DNA of 64,000 nt from JAIRMO01 sp046533115 (GTDB taxonomy: Bacteria; Spirochaetota; Spirochaetia; Treponematales; Breznakiellaceae). Every line of letters starts with the position of its first letter. Within the stretch, counting starts at the first letter, position 1. Where the stretch lies: contig NZ_JAJQRC010000013.1 in NCBI RefSeq assembly GCF_046533115.1, forward strand, positions 11,702 to 75,701, in the 5' to 3' direction. The notes under the pieces were generated by a model. It had not been told where the DNA came from and made no database searches. It was given only the letters and a program-made list of their open reading frames with translations. Shown here piece after piece: positions 41,268 through 49,674 of the stretch. A program made the position numbers and the translations under genes.

Positions 41268-42173
41268 ATGAGTGAGTTGACGTCAAAAAAAGAACAGCGG
41301 GTAGCCTATGTGGTGTTGGTTATCCCTGCGGTGATCATTTATTTTTCCGTTATGGCCTTTCCCACGATCTTTTCGGTGATATTGAGCTTAACCAACTATA
41401 ACGGCGGCAAGATCTTCGGCAACCCCCAGGTTAAATTTGCGGGGTTAGCCAGTTATGTCCGGATCTTTACGGATCCCAACGGCTATTTTTATCTTGCCCT
41501 GAAAAACAATATGTACATTGTACTCATGTCCGTATTTGGGCAGATTCCCCTGGGTTTTGCCCTGGCCTATATTTTATCCCGTAAGATGGTGCGGGGTACG
41601 GACTTTTTCCAGACCATGATCTACCTGCCCAATGTTATCTCCCCGGTCATCATCGGTATTTTGTTCAAGAGCTTTTATCTGAATCAGGACAGCGTGTATA
41701 TGGAGATTGTGAAATTCTTTAATCCTGCCGCCCAGTTCGCCCTGAACGATCATCCCATGATCCCGGTGCTGGTGGTGATGCTCTGGATGTATACCGGGAT
41801 GTATGTGATCATCTTCCTGGCCAATCTCCAGCGGATCGATGTTGCCATTATCGAGGCGGCCAAAATCGACGGCGCCACCGAAGCCCAGGCCCTCTGGTAT
41901 ATTATCCTCCCCGCCCTTTCGGGGGTTATTGTGACCAGCGCCATCCTGGCGATTTCCGGCTCCCTCAAGTCCTTTGATCTGTTATTTGTCATGACCCAGG
42001 GAGGCCCGGCCAACCGGACCAGTGTGCTCTCCCTGTATATGTATATGATGGCCTTCCGGGGCGCCCCTAATTACCCCCTGGCAAACGCCATTTCAACGGT
42101 GATGGTAGTTATCAGCTTTATTCTGATTGGCATTACCCGGAGCGTGGAAAAGCGGTTCGGCGGAAAGGAGTAA
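41268..42173 (+). CDS. Sugar ABC transporter permease, MalF/UgpA type
   Basis: 301 residues, six predicted helices: AYVVLVIPAVIIYFSVMAFPTIFSVILSL at the start (core IPAVIIYFSVMAFP) and an EAA loop AIIEAAKIDGATEAQALWYIILPALSG (core EAAKIDGATE). GAGGAG lies ahead of the ATG (AGGAGGATCTG). It forms the channel with the next gene product, 3 bases downstream. No ATPase gene is present in the operon. Confidence 0.93.
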   Translation: MSELTSKKEQRVAYVVLVIPAVIIYFSVMAFPTIFSVILSLTNYNGGKIFGNPQVKFAGLASYVRIFTDPNGYFYLALKNNMYIVLMSVFGQIPLGFALAYILSRKMVRGTDFFQTMIYLPNVISPVIIGILFKSFYLNQDSVYMEIVKFFNPAAQFALNDHPMIPVLVVMLWMYTGMYVIIFLANLQRIDVAIIEAAKIDGATEAQALWYIILPALSGVIVTSAILAISGSLKSFDLLFVMTQGGPANRTSVLSLYMYMMAFRGAPNYPLANAISTVMVVISFILIGITRSVEKRFGGKE

Positions 42174-42176
42174 TCT

Positions 42177-43019
42177 ATGGCGGATGTACAAAGAGGCCCG
42201 GCGGCCGCTAAATTCGTGATTTATTTGGTGATGTTTGTTTTCACGCTGTTGGCTATTTATCCCCTGTTCTGGCTGGTTATCCAATCTTTTAAAACCACCC
42301 AGGAGTATCTTACCTCCAGCAAATTGGCCCTGCCCCAGCGGTGGTTTTCCGGCAACTATTTCTATGCCTGGCAGATGGGCAAATTCGGGATATTGCTTCT
42401 GAACAGTGTGTTTTACACCGCCGTGACGGTGATCTCCGTGGTGGTTCTGGGTTTTATGGCGGGTTTTGCCTTTGCCAAAATAAAAAACAAGGCCACCCCC
42501 CTCCTCCACGGGATATTTATCGTCGGTATCCTCCTTACCCTGCAATCCATCATGGTGCCCCTGTTCCTCATGGTGAACGCCGTGGGCCTCTACAACACCC
42601 GGCTGGGGATCCTGATCCCCTATATCGGGATCGGGCTGCCCATGGGGGTGTATCTGGGGACCGAATTTATCCGAAGCATCCCCGAGTCCCTGATTGAGTC
42701 CGCCCGGCTCGAAGGCGCCAGATACCTGCGGATCTTTGCCAGCATTATCTTCCCCATGTCCGCCCCGGTGGCCATGACCGTGGGAATCCTCACCTTTACC
42801 GGCACCTGGAACGAATTTATGCTGATCAACATCCTCACCTCCAGCGACGCCATTAAGTCCATTCCCGTGGGGATCAACCGTTTCTCCGGCGCCCTGGCCT
42901 CGGATTACGGCAAGCAGTTTTCCGCCCTGGTGATCGGCATGATCCCCATGGTGACCTTCTACCTGATCTTCCGCAAGCAGATCACCAAAGGCGTCGCCGC
43001 TGGCGCAGTCAAAGGCTAA
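42177..43019 (+). CDS. Sugar ABC transporter permease, MalG/UgpE type
   Basis: 280 residues, six predicted helices; PLFWLVIQSFKTTQEYL at the N-terminus, an EAA-like loop LIESARLEGARYLRIFASIIFP (core ESARLEGARY) and the C-terminus FRKQITKGVAAGAVKG. The last 29 bases of the gene region are duplicated 54 bases downstream (43047-43075), which would encode the same AAGAVKG tail without a gene in front. Confidence 0.93.
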   Translation: MADVQRGPAAAKFVIYLVMFVFTLLAIYPLFWLVIQSFKTTQEYLTSSKLALPQRWFSGNYFYAWQMGKFGILLLNSVFYTAVTVISVVVLGFMAGFAFAKIKNKATPLLHGIFIVGILLTLQSIMVPLFLMVNAVGLYNTRLGILIPYIGIGLPMGVYLGTEFIRSIPESLIESARLEGARYLRIFASIIFPMSAPVAMTVGILTFTGTWNEFMLINILTSSDAIKSIPVGINRFSGALASDYGKQFSALVIGMIPMVTFYLIFRKQITKGVAAGAVKG

Positions 43020-43075
43020 CACACCAAACCCATGCGGCGACGCCCCGTCGCCGCCGGCGCAGTCAAAGGCTAACA
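42993..43075 (+). repeat. Duplicated 3' end of the permease gene
   Basis: 42993-43021 and 43047-43075 are 29-base copies with one mismatch, each containing GGCGCAGTCAAAGGCTAAC, the permease tail with its stop codon. The second copy has no gene attached. It may be a local duplication or the scar of a lost second permease gene. Confidence 0.8.
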
Positions 43076-43087
43076 TATGAAGAAAAA

Positions 43088-43239
43088 TTAACCACGAACG
43101 ACACGAACATCACGAACTCTTGCTTCGATATTCCGGAATTTATACCTGAATTCTTTTCTTTGCTCGAGGGAAAGCAGGAAAGAACTATCGGTGAAAACGC
43201 CAATTTGTCTTTGTTTCTGTTCGTGTGGTTCGTGGTTAA
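43088..43239 (+). repeat. Dispersed palindromic intergenic repeat family A, copy 3
   Basis: Starts TTAACCACGAACGACACG and ends TTCGTGGTTAA, with the same interior blocks as copies 1 and 2. It is followed at 43240-43282 by a pyrimidine-rich tail (CTCCTAACTCCTCTCTCC) like the one in family B. It lies between the convergent permease and aminotransferase genes. Confidence 0.8.
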
Positions 43240-43280
43240 AATCTCTTCACTCTCCTAACTCCTCTCTCCTCACTTTAATC

Positions 43281-44603
43281 TCAAAACATACGATCTACTT
43301 CATCCAGGACCTCGTCGAGTTTTTGCAGCTCCTCGGCCAGCTGTTCCTTGGTGATGATCAGCGGCGGAGCCACCAGGATCATGTTTTCGTGGGTATAGGT
43401 CATAAAGCCCTTGGCGGCTAATTTGCCGTTGATCTTCTTCATCACCCCCTCGGGGTCCTTGCCGTAGGACACCACCGGTTCCCTGGTGGCCTTATCCTTG
43501 ACCAGTTCCACCGCCCCCATAAGGCCGATGCTGCGGACATCCCCCACGGTTTTATGCTTTTCCTTGAGGGTCTTAAAGATCTCCTGCAGTTCCGCCCCCC
43601 GGGCAACGACATTTTCGATGATCCGGTTTTCTTTATAAAAATTAACACAGGCGATCCCCGCGGCGCAGGCCAGGGGATGGCCGCTGTAGGTTAAGCCGCA
43701 GGAGAGGAAATTGTCGTCAAAATAGGCGGCAATGGGTTTGGAGACCGCGACCCCGCCGAGCTGGACATACCCGCAGGTTGCCCCCTTGGCAAAGGTAACA
43801 ATATCGGGCTTGATACCGAAATGCTCAAAGGCGAACATTTTTCCGGTTCTGCCGAATCCCATCATCACCTCGTCACAGATGAGGAGGATCCCGAATTCAT
43901 CGCATATCCTACGGACCCCCTGCAGATACCCCTCCGGGGGGATAATCACCCCGTTGGAACCGGTAACGGTTTCCACAATCAGGGCCGCCACACTGTCGGG
44001 CTTCTCGTATATCACCTGCTCCCGCAACTTATAGAGATAATAGTCCGAGGCCTCTTTTTCAGAACCGAATTTGAGGGGCTCCCGGTAGATATAGGGGTCA
44101 AAAAACTTAACAAACCCGGGGATTCCCGGTTCCAGGGGATAACGCCGGGGCTCGCCGGTAAGGTTCCCCGCGCCGAAACTTGAACCGTGGTAGCTGCGGT
44201 ACCGGGAAAAAACCTTATGCCTGCCGGTGAACATCTTCGCGATTTTTACGGCATTTTCATTGGCATCTGCCCCGGCATTGGTAAAGAGGATCTTGCCCAT
44301 ATTGTCGGGCAAAAGCTCAATCAAAAGTTTCGCCAGTTCCCCCCGGGGTTCGCTGGCGTAAGAAGGACCGATATAACAATAACGATCCGCCTGTTTTTTA
44401 ATGGCTTCGATAATCGCCTTATTCCCATGGCCCACATTCAGGTTCACCAACTGGCTGCTCATATCGGTATACCGCTTGCCCGAGGGATCCCACATATAGA
44501 TCCCCTCCGCTTTTTCAATAACCACCGGATTAAGCCCCCGTTGTTTTGACCAGGACTGAAGATTGTAGGTCGTATGGTTCGCTTTTATGGATGCTTCAGA
44601 CAT
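43281..44603 (-). CDS. Class III PLP-dependent aminotransferase (taurine:pyruvate aminotransferase-like)
   Basis: 440 residues. Class III pattern: YNLQSWSKQRGLNPVVIEKAEGIYMWDPSG at the start (core SWSKQRGLNPVVIEKA), FTNAGADANENAVKIAK for PLP phosphate binding, YRSYHGSSFGAGNLTGE, the Asp pairing with PLP in LLICDEVMMGFGRTG, and the Schiff-base Lys in TFAKGATCGYVQLGG. The start and the GH-gap spacing resemble taurine-pyruvate or omega-amino acid aminotransferases; the donor is not certain. ATG with AAGGAG upstream. It stands alone between a family A repeat and a gene remnant. Confidence 0.88.
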   Translation of the reverse strand: MSEASIKANHTTYNLQSWSKQRGLNPVVIEKAEGIYMWDPSGKRYTDMSSQLVNLNVGHGNKAIIEAIKKQADRYCYIGPSYASEPRGELAKLLIELLPDNMGKILFTNAGADANENAVKIAKMFTGRHKVFSRYRSYHGSSFGAGNLTGEPRRYPLEPGIPGFVKFFDPYIYREPLKFGSEKEASDYYLYKLREQVIYEKPDSVAALIVETVTGSNGVIIPPEGYLQGVRRICDEFGILLICDEVMMGFGRTGKMFAFEHFGIKPDIVTFAKGATCGYVQLGGVAVSKPIAAYFDDNFLSCGLTYSGHPLACAAGIACVNFYKENRIIENVVARGAELQEIFKTLKEKHKTVGDVRSIGLMGAVELVKDKATREPVVSYGKDPEGVMKKINGKLAAKGFMTYTHENMILVAPPLIITKEQLAEELQKLDEVLDEVDRMF

Positions 44604-44645
44604 GATAACTCCTTAGAAATTCAATTTTCTCACCTTGTATTCGGT

Positions 44646-44852
44646 TTACATCTTATGGCGAAAAAAGTCAATGAAGCGCCGCGGGCTAGAAAGAGAATTC
44701 GACCATAAAGTAGACCGCTGCGCGGTCACTATGGCCTCCAATTTCTCGGGCGTGGGATAGTAGCCGCGCGGAATGTTGTTGTGTTTCGTCTCCAGGCCGC
44801 GCCATTCCTGCTCTTCCCGCCAGGCCCTTTCCGGTAAGCATATAAGGTGTGT
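44646..44852 (-). pseudogene. Possible fragment of a degraded gene
   Basis: The minus-strand frame is open for ~67 codons without a start codon and reads like real protein in the middle: PERAWREEQEWRGLETKHNN followed by IPRGYYPTPEKLEAIV. No family is recognised. The frame is closed upstream by a TAA, and part of it overlaps a GAGAATTCGACC block shared with the family B repeat, so it may be a chance frame. The rest of the 44.6-45.0 kb gap has a TAGATGC/GCATCTA hairpin (~44874) and the promoter of the next gene. Confidence 0.3.
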
Positions 44853-44941
44853 TTAGATGCTACGCATCTACGGAGTTACGCGTGTAAAATAGTTTGTGTG
44901 AAGAGTCGAAAACTTCTCCTTTCTCACATTTTTTGGAGTTA

Positions 44942-44970
44942 TTGCACAAATTTTCCGTATTGGCTACAAT
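44942..44970 (+). promoter_or_regulatory. Sigma-70-type promoter of the small membrane protein gene
   Basis: TTGCAC (44942-44947) and TACAAT (44965-44970) with a 17-base spacer, ~45 bases ahead of the start codon at 45016. Confidence 0.6.
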
Positions 44971-45015
44971 GTTCATGTTTTTGAGAACGAAAAATCACAA
45001 TCCAAGGAGCAAAAG

Positions 45016-45405
45016 ATGGTAAAAAAAAGAAGCTTTAAGACTGTCTTAGCATTCAACGCATTATGCTTACGCGATACATTATTTTACGTAGCGGTTTCGG
45101 TCTTTCCAATAACATTGTTTTTATTCAAGGAACGATACATAACATGGTATGTAGTCTCGGGATATTTATATGGGCTTGTTGCGTCAAGTATTGTGGGTTT
45201 GATAAGAAATCCACGCAGGGATAGCTTTATCGGCGTGACGATTAAAATGATAAGGATTATATTGGTACTCTCTTCGTTTGTGATGATTTTATTGAACAAA
45301 AGCACCTACCGAGTCAAGCTTGACCTTATAAGCATAACCTTCTTTGTAGTGCTGTTTATTTGTGTTTATCACGAGGTGTATCTTGATAAAAAAAAGAAAG
45401 CCTAG
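45016..45405 (+). CDS. Hypothetical four-helix membrane protein
   Basis: 129 residues, not recognised. About four hydrophobic segments (LFYVAVSVFPITLFLF, YVVSGYLYGLVASSIVGLI, IIRLVLSSFVMILL-like, and ISITFFVVLFICVYHEVYL) with a basic loop NPRRDS and a lysine-rich C-terminus. AAGGAG lies 7 bases before the ATG, and a good promoter precedes it. Clearly A+T-richer than folC next to it, suggesting acquisition. The function cannot be proposed from sequence or neighbours. Confidence 0.65.
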   Translation: MVKKRSFKTVLAFNALCLRDTLFYVAVSVFPITLFLFKERYITWYVVSGYLYGLVASSIVGLIRNPRRDSFIGVTIKMIRIILVLSSFVMILLNKSTYRVKLDLISITFFVVLFICVYHEVYLDKKKKA

Positions 45406-45432
45406 TGCTCTATAAAAGTCCAGATCGCCGCG

Positions 45433-45461
45433 TTGACGCCCCCCTGGCATATCGGTATAAT
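45433..45461 (+). promoter_or_regulatory. folC promoter, predicting a leaderless mRNA
   Basis: TTGACG (45433-45438) and a perfect TATAAT (45456-45461), spacer 17. The folC ATG begins 6 bases after the -10 box, so transcription should start at or next to the start codon; no ribosome site fits between. Confidence 0.75.
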
Positions 45462-45467
45462 TGGTTC

Positions 45468-46880
45468 ATGATTGATACGCCGCTGTTTTTATCCTCCGCC
45501 GATGTGTTTAGGTGGCTTTCCCGGTTTATCAACCTGGAGCAGGGGCAAACCCCCAACAGTTTCAGGCCGGAACGGATGGAGATCCTGACCGCCCTGGCGG
45601 GACACCCTGAAAAATCCGCCCCGGTTATTCATGTGGCGGGATCCAAGGGGAAGGGTTCGGTGACGGGGATGATCGCCTCGGTCCTGGACGCGGCGGGTCT
45701 GAAAACCGCCCGGTATCTGTCCCCCCATGTAACCGAGTACCGGGAACGGATCACCCTGGGGGATAAATTTTTTGATGAGTCCCTTTACCTGGACGCGGGA
45801 AATGAGCTGCGGGCCATTGCGGATACCCTGACGGACAAATCCAAAAGCGAATACCGGCTCTTCAATGCCGATACCGAAGGAGGGGAGGGGCCGACTTTTT
45901 TTGAGCTCCTCACCCTTTATTTTTTCCTCTGCGCCCGGAGGGGCCAGTGTGACGCCATGGTGGTGGAAACCGGTATGGGCGGACGTCTGGACCCAACCAA
46001 TGTGGTTGACCCCGTGGCTTCGGTGATTACCGTCATTGAGTTGGAGCATACCGAATTTTTGGGGAATACCCTTGCCGCCGTGGCCGGAGAAAAGGCGGGG
46101 ATCATCAAAGCCCATAAACCCCTGATCCTGGCGGAACAGAGCCCGGAGGCCCTGAAGGTTTTTATCAAAACTGCGGCAGACCGGGGCTCGCCCCTGTGGT
46201 ATTTTCCTGACTTGGCATCCATAAAAAACCTCAAGATCCACCAGCGGGGTACTGATTTTACCCTGCTTTTCAGGAAACCCGGGGAAAAGGCCGTTCCCCA
46301 GGAGCTTTCCATCGCTATTCCCGGACAGGTCCAGGCAGAAAACGCCGGCCTCGCGGTGCTGGCCCTCAAGGCCGCCTTTCCCTTCATCAGCGATGGTATT
46401 ATCCGCCGGGGGCTTAAGAATTTTAAACTCCCCGCCCGGTTTGAGCGGATCCGGGATGATCCCCCGGTGATCATCGACGGCGCCCATACCCCCAAAAGCG
46501 TCGAGCTTTGTGTAAATACCTTTACCTCCCTGTATGGGACCGGGGGTATCCTGATCTTCGGCTGCGCCGCCGGGAAAAACGCGGAGGCCATGGCGCGGCT
46601 TTTGCTCCCCTGTTTTTCCCGGGTGGTTATTACCACCCCTGGAACTTTTAAGGTGAGTGATCCTGAGCAGGTATACGGGATCTTTACCGGGGTGCTTCAA
46701 TCCAAAGGGATGGAACCGGGCTCCGTGGTTTTTATCAAGGAGACGGAAAAGGCCATCCGCTTTGTTATGGACCAAAGCCGTGAACAGGGGCTTGCGGTTT
46801 TGGGGATAGGTTCCTTTTATCTGGCCGCGGAGATCCGCGCCTTGGCGGCTTCTCAGGCCGGTGACCGCCGGAAAGGGTAA
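45468..46880 (+). CDS. folC: Folylpolyglutamate synthase / dihydrofolate synthase
   Basis: 470 residues from the ATG at 45468; the frame extends to a GTG at 45405, but that lies upstream of the promoter. Mur-ligase fold: ATP P-loop HVAGSKGKGSVTGMIASVL (core GSKGKGS, ~residues 52-58), YLSPHVTEYRERI, ETGMGGRLDPTNVVDP, and EHTEFLGNTLAAVAGEKAGIIK (core TLAAVAGEKAGIIK), all folC signatures. C-terminal ligase domain with IIDGAHTPKS. Adds glutamates to folate in the cytoplasm. A corrinoid-binding protein gene starts 24 bases later, so folC and the first btu importer may share a transcript, linking folate and B12 metabolism. Confidence 0.94.
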   Translation: MIDTPLFLSSADVFRWLSRFINLEQGQTPNSFRPERMEILTALAGHPEKSAPVIHVAGSKGKGSVTGMIASVLDAAGLKTARYLSPHVTEYRERITLGDKFFDESLYLDAGNELRAIADTLTDKSKSEYRLFNADTEGGEGPTFFELLTLYFFLCARRGQCDAMVVETGMGGRLDPTNVVDPVASVITVIELEHTEFLGNTLAAVAGEKAGIIKAHKPLILAEQSPEALKVFIKTAADRGSPLWYFPDLASIKNLKIHQRGTDFTLLFRKPGEKAVPQELSIAIPGQVQAENAGLAVLALKAAFPFISDGIIRRGLKNFKLPARFERIRDDPPVIIDGAHTPKSVELCVNTFTSLYGTGGILIFGCAAGKNAEAMARLLLPCFSRVVITTPGTFKVSDPEQVYGIFTGVLQSKGMEPGSVVFIKETEKAIRFVMDQSREQGLAVLGIGSFYLAAEIRALAASQAGDRRKG

Positions 46881-46904
46881 AAAATCGGCGGAAGGAGATT
46901 TTTG

Positions 46905-47819
46905 ATGGATGGCAGATGCCCGGTATGGGTCAGTGCCCGTAAATTCCTGGGGGGGATCCTCTTGTTCTTTCTCCCCGGTATTTTCGCCGTATACCCTGAA
47001 GAAGCCCCCGGGGTTCGGGATGTTTTGGGAAGAACCCTGCATGTTTCAGCCCCTCCCCGGCGGATTGTGAGTTTAAGCCCCGCGGTAACGGAGATCCTCT
47101 TTGCCATTGGCGCGGAAAGCCAGATCGCGGGGGTTACCGACTATTGCGACTATCCCCCGGAGACGGCTTCGGTCCCCAAGGTGGGGGGATTTTCCGGCGC
47201 CACCGTCAGTGTGGAACGGATCGCCGCCCTGCGGCCCGATCTGGTGATCCTCTCCGCGGATATGCACGGCCGGATCATCACCCTGCTGGACCGGCTTTCC
47301 ATCCGGAATTTCGCCGTGGAGCCCCGGAATTTCAGCGAGGTTTACCAAACCATAGAAACCCTGGGGACCCTGACGGGAAACCGGGAAAAGGCCCGGGAGC
47401 TGATCGCCGTCATGGGGGAAAAGATAAGCCGGGCCCGGAAACTGCGGGGGAGCGGGGAACCGCCCGGGGTGTTTTGGGAGCTCAACGACGATCCCCTGAT
47501 GACCGCCGGGGGAAATACCTTTATCAGCGAGGCCATACGCCTGGGGGGCGGGCGGAACATCTTTGAAGATAGACCTGAGTCGTGGCCCACGGTTGGTACC
47601 GAAGAAGTTTTGCTCAGGAAGCCCGCCTGGATCATTGCCGGGGATGATCACGGAAAGATCGTGGAACCGGGGGCCCTTTCCCGGCGTCCGGGCTGGCAGG
47701 GGATTCCCGCGGTAAAGGAAGGCCGGATCGCCACGGTCAACGCCGACACCCTTTACCGTTACGGCCCCCGGCTTGCCGATGCGGTGCTGGCTATTGCCGA
47801 AATCATCCAAAGCAAATAA
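46905..47819 (+). CDS. Corrinoid/iron-type ABC transporter substrate-binding protein (BtuF-like), system 1
   Basis: 304 residues from the ATG at 46905, with AAGGAG 7 bases upstream. N-terminal signal (FLGGILLFFLPGIFAVYP). BtuF/FhuD fold: RIVSLSPAVTEILFAIGAESQIAGVTDYCDYP (core SLSPAVTEILFAIG), VPKVGGFSGATVSVERIAALRPDLVI (core KVGGFSGATVSVE), and a C-terminal PGWQGIPAVKEGRI. The TDYCDYPPE motif is typical of cobalamin-binding BtuF-like proteins. It works with the BtuC and BtuD genes that follow, and the later corrin gene cluster supports a corrinoid ligand. Siderophores are the alternative. Confidence 0.85.
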   Translation: MDGRCPVWVSARKFLGGILLFFLPGIFAVYPEEAPGVRDVLGRTLHVSAPPRRIVSLSPAVTEILFAIGAESQIAGVTDYCDYPPETASVPKVGGFSGATVSVERIAALRPDLVILSADMHGRIITLLDRLSIRNFAVEPRNFSEVYQTIETLGTLTGNREKARELIAVMGEKISRARKLRGSGEPPGVFWELNDDPLMTAGGNTFISEAIRLGGGRNIFEDRPESWPTVGTEEVLLRKPAWIIAGDDHGKIVEPGALSRRPGWQGIPAVKEGRIATVNADTLYRYGPRLADAVLAIAEIIQSK

Positions 47820-47830
47820 CAGGGGGGATA

Positions 47831-48850
47831 ATGATCCGGTATTTACGGGCGTCCTTGGTGATCGTGCTTTCCCTTGCCCTGATCCTGGCCTTTTTTTGGG
47901 GGCTCCTCTCGGGTTCCGTGGGGTTTACTCCCCAAGAACTATACCGGGCTTTTCTTTTTTTGTTTAATCCTGCAGGGGAGGATACCGCGGCCCTGATCCT
48001 CTTCGAAATCCGGCTGCCCCGGCTGATCCTGGCCATAGCTGTGGGGGCATCCCTGGCCGTTTCCGGCGCGGCCTTTCAGGGGATATTCAGAAATTCCCTG
48101 GCAGACCCCTATGTGATAGGCGCCTCCTCCGGGGCGGCCCTGGGGGCAGCCCTGGCAATTACCCTGGGGTTTTCCCTGGCAGGCCCCCTGTCGGCGGTGT
48201 CCCTCTGCGCCTTTGCGGGGGCCCTGGGGGCGGTATGCCTGGCCTTTGTTATCGCCCGGAGCGTGGGGAATCCTCCCCCCACCGCGGCCCTGCTCCTGGC
48301 CGGGGCGGCCCTGGGGGCGTTTTTTTCCGCCCTCCTGTCCCTGATCCTGGTTTTGAAAGACCGGGACCTTTACCGGGTGTACTACTGGCTTCTGGGCAGC
48401 CTGAACGGGGCCTCCTGGGTCGAATTGCCCGCGGTCCTGCCGGTGATGTTCCTGGGCTGCGTGCTGGTTTTTCTGGGCTGCCGTCCCCTGGACCTGCTCC
48501 TCCAGGGGGAGGAGGTGGCGGAGAGTCTGGGAATAGATGTGCCCAAAACCAGGGGCTTTATCGCCCTGGGGGCTTCTTTGGCGGCGGCGGCGGCGGTCTC
48601 CGCCGCGGGTATCATCGGCTTTGTGGGCCTTATCGCCCCCCATGCGGTACGGATGATCACCGGGCCGGTCCATAAAAGGCTCCTCCCCGCTTCCGCCCTG
48701 ATGGGGGCCCTCCTCCTGGTCCTGGCGGATATCGGCGCCCGTTCCCTGGGAACCATGGAATTTCCCATCGGCATCATCACCTCCCTGGGGGGCGCCCCCT
48801 TCTTTATCTATCTTTTGGCCCGCCATGGCCGGCGGCTGGGGCAGTTCTGA
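47831..48850 (+). CDS. btuC: FecCD/BtuC-family ABC permease, system 1
   Basis: 339 residues, about ten membrane helices, as in BtuC. Family signatures: RLPRLILAIAVGASLAVSGAAFQGIFRNSLADPYVIG (core SGAAFQGIFRNSLADP), GASSGAALGAALA, AAGIIGFVGLIAPHAVR and PIGIITSLGGAPFFIYLL. It starts 11 bases after the binding-protein gene, and the end overlaps the ATPase gene start by one base. The assignment to B12 rather than siderophores rests on context. Confidence 0.85.
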   Translation: MIRYLRASLVIVLSLALILAFFWGLLSGSVGFTPQELYRAFLFLFNPAGEDTAALILFEIRLPRLILAIAVGASLAVSGAAFQGIFRNSLADPYVIGASSGAALGAALAITLGFSLAGPLSAVSLCAFAGALGAVCLAFVIARSVGNPPPTAALLLAGAALGAFFSALLSLILVLKDRDLYRVYYWLLGSLNGASWVELPAVLPVMFLGCVLVFLGCRPLDLLLQGEEVAESLGIDVPKTRGFIALGASLAAAAAVSAAGIIGFVGLIAPHAVRMITGPVHKRLLPASALMGALLLVLADIGARSLGTMEFPIGIITSLGGAPFFIYLLARHGRRLGQF

Positions 48851-49623
48851 TGGAAACCACCCCGCCCCAAGCGGATGCCGGAATTCCCCGGCTGGAACTG
48901 GAAAATCTCACCGTGGGCTTTAGGAAAAAGCCGGTGCTCTCCGGTATTTCCCTGGGGGTTAGGCCCGGGGAGCTGCTGGTTCTGGCCGGGCCCAACGGTT
49001 CCGGAAAAACAACCCTCCTTAAAACCATCGGCGGCATCCTCAGCCCCCTGGCGGGCCGGGTCCTGCTGGACGGGCGGGATACGGCCCTCATGGGAAAACG
49101 GGAGAAGGCGGGGCAGATAAGCCTCCTTTTTCAGGGGACCAGTCCGGGTTGGCCCTTTACGGTGCAGGAGCTCATTGCCCAGGGGCGTTTTCCCTATCGG
49201 GGTATCTTCGGGGCGGAACACCCCGGGGATCAAAAGGCCGTGGCCCAGGCGATTACGGCCGCGGGCCTTTTGGGGTTTGAGGATAGGCCGGTGACGGAAC
49301 TTTCCGGCGGGGAATTCCAGCGGGTCCTCATCGCCCGGGCCATGGCCCAGGAGGCAAAGCTCCTGCTTTTAGATGAGCCCGCCAACACCCTGGACCCCAA
49401 GTACCAGCTTATGGTGATGACCCTGCTCCGCTCCATAACCGGTACCGGCGCCGGCGCCCTGGTCAGCCTCCACGACCTGAACCTGGCCCGTTTATACGCC
49501 GACCGGATCATCCTCATCGGAAACGGAACAATCGCCGCCCTGGGCCCCCCCCCAGAGGTCCTGCGGAAGGAGATCATCGGCAGGGTGTTTGATTTACCCC
49601 CGGACACTCCCTTTACCTGGTAA
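48850..49623 (+). CDS. btuD: ABC transporter ATP-binding protein, system 1 (BtuD/FecE-like)
   Basis: 257 residues. Walker A GPNGSGKTT, Q-loop LLFQGTSPGWPFTV, signature ELSGGEFQRVLIARAM, Walker B LLLDEPANTLD, H-loop SLHDLNLA. ATPase for the preceding permease. A small-residue run with GPPPEVL near the end is usual for FepC/BtuD. The operon ends here; the next transporter has its own promoter and riboswitch. Confidence 0.88.
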   Translation: METTPPQADAGIPRLELENLTVGFRKKPVLSGISLGVRPGELLVLAGPNGSGKTTLLKTIGGILSPLAGRVLLDGRDTALMGKREKAGQISLLFQGTSPGWPFTVQELIAQGRFPYRGIFGAEHPGDQKAVAQAITAAGLLGFEDRPVTELSGGEFQRVLIARAMAQEAKLLLLDEPANTLDPKYQLMVMTLLRSITGTGAGALVSLHDLNLARLYADRIILIGNGTIAALGPPPEVLRKEIIGRVFDLPPDTPFTW

Positions 49624-49639
49624 ACTCCTTTATTTTTTA

Positions 49640-49668
49640 TTGACATTCCTGTATAACCCCCCTATGAT
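49640..49668 (+). promoter_or_regulatory. Promoter of the second corrinoid transporter operon
   Basis: TTGACA (49640-49645) and TATGAT (49663-49668) with a 17-base spacer. The transcript should begin near 49675, just where the cobalamin riboswitch starts. Confidence 0.75.
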
Positions 49669-49674
49669 AAAGGT

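Noticed and set aside
45489..47042. 517-codon minus-strand frame over folC and btuF
   Set aside because: Spans the boundary of two well-identified genes on the other strand; composition is typical of antisense shadows.
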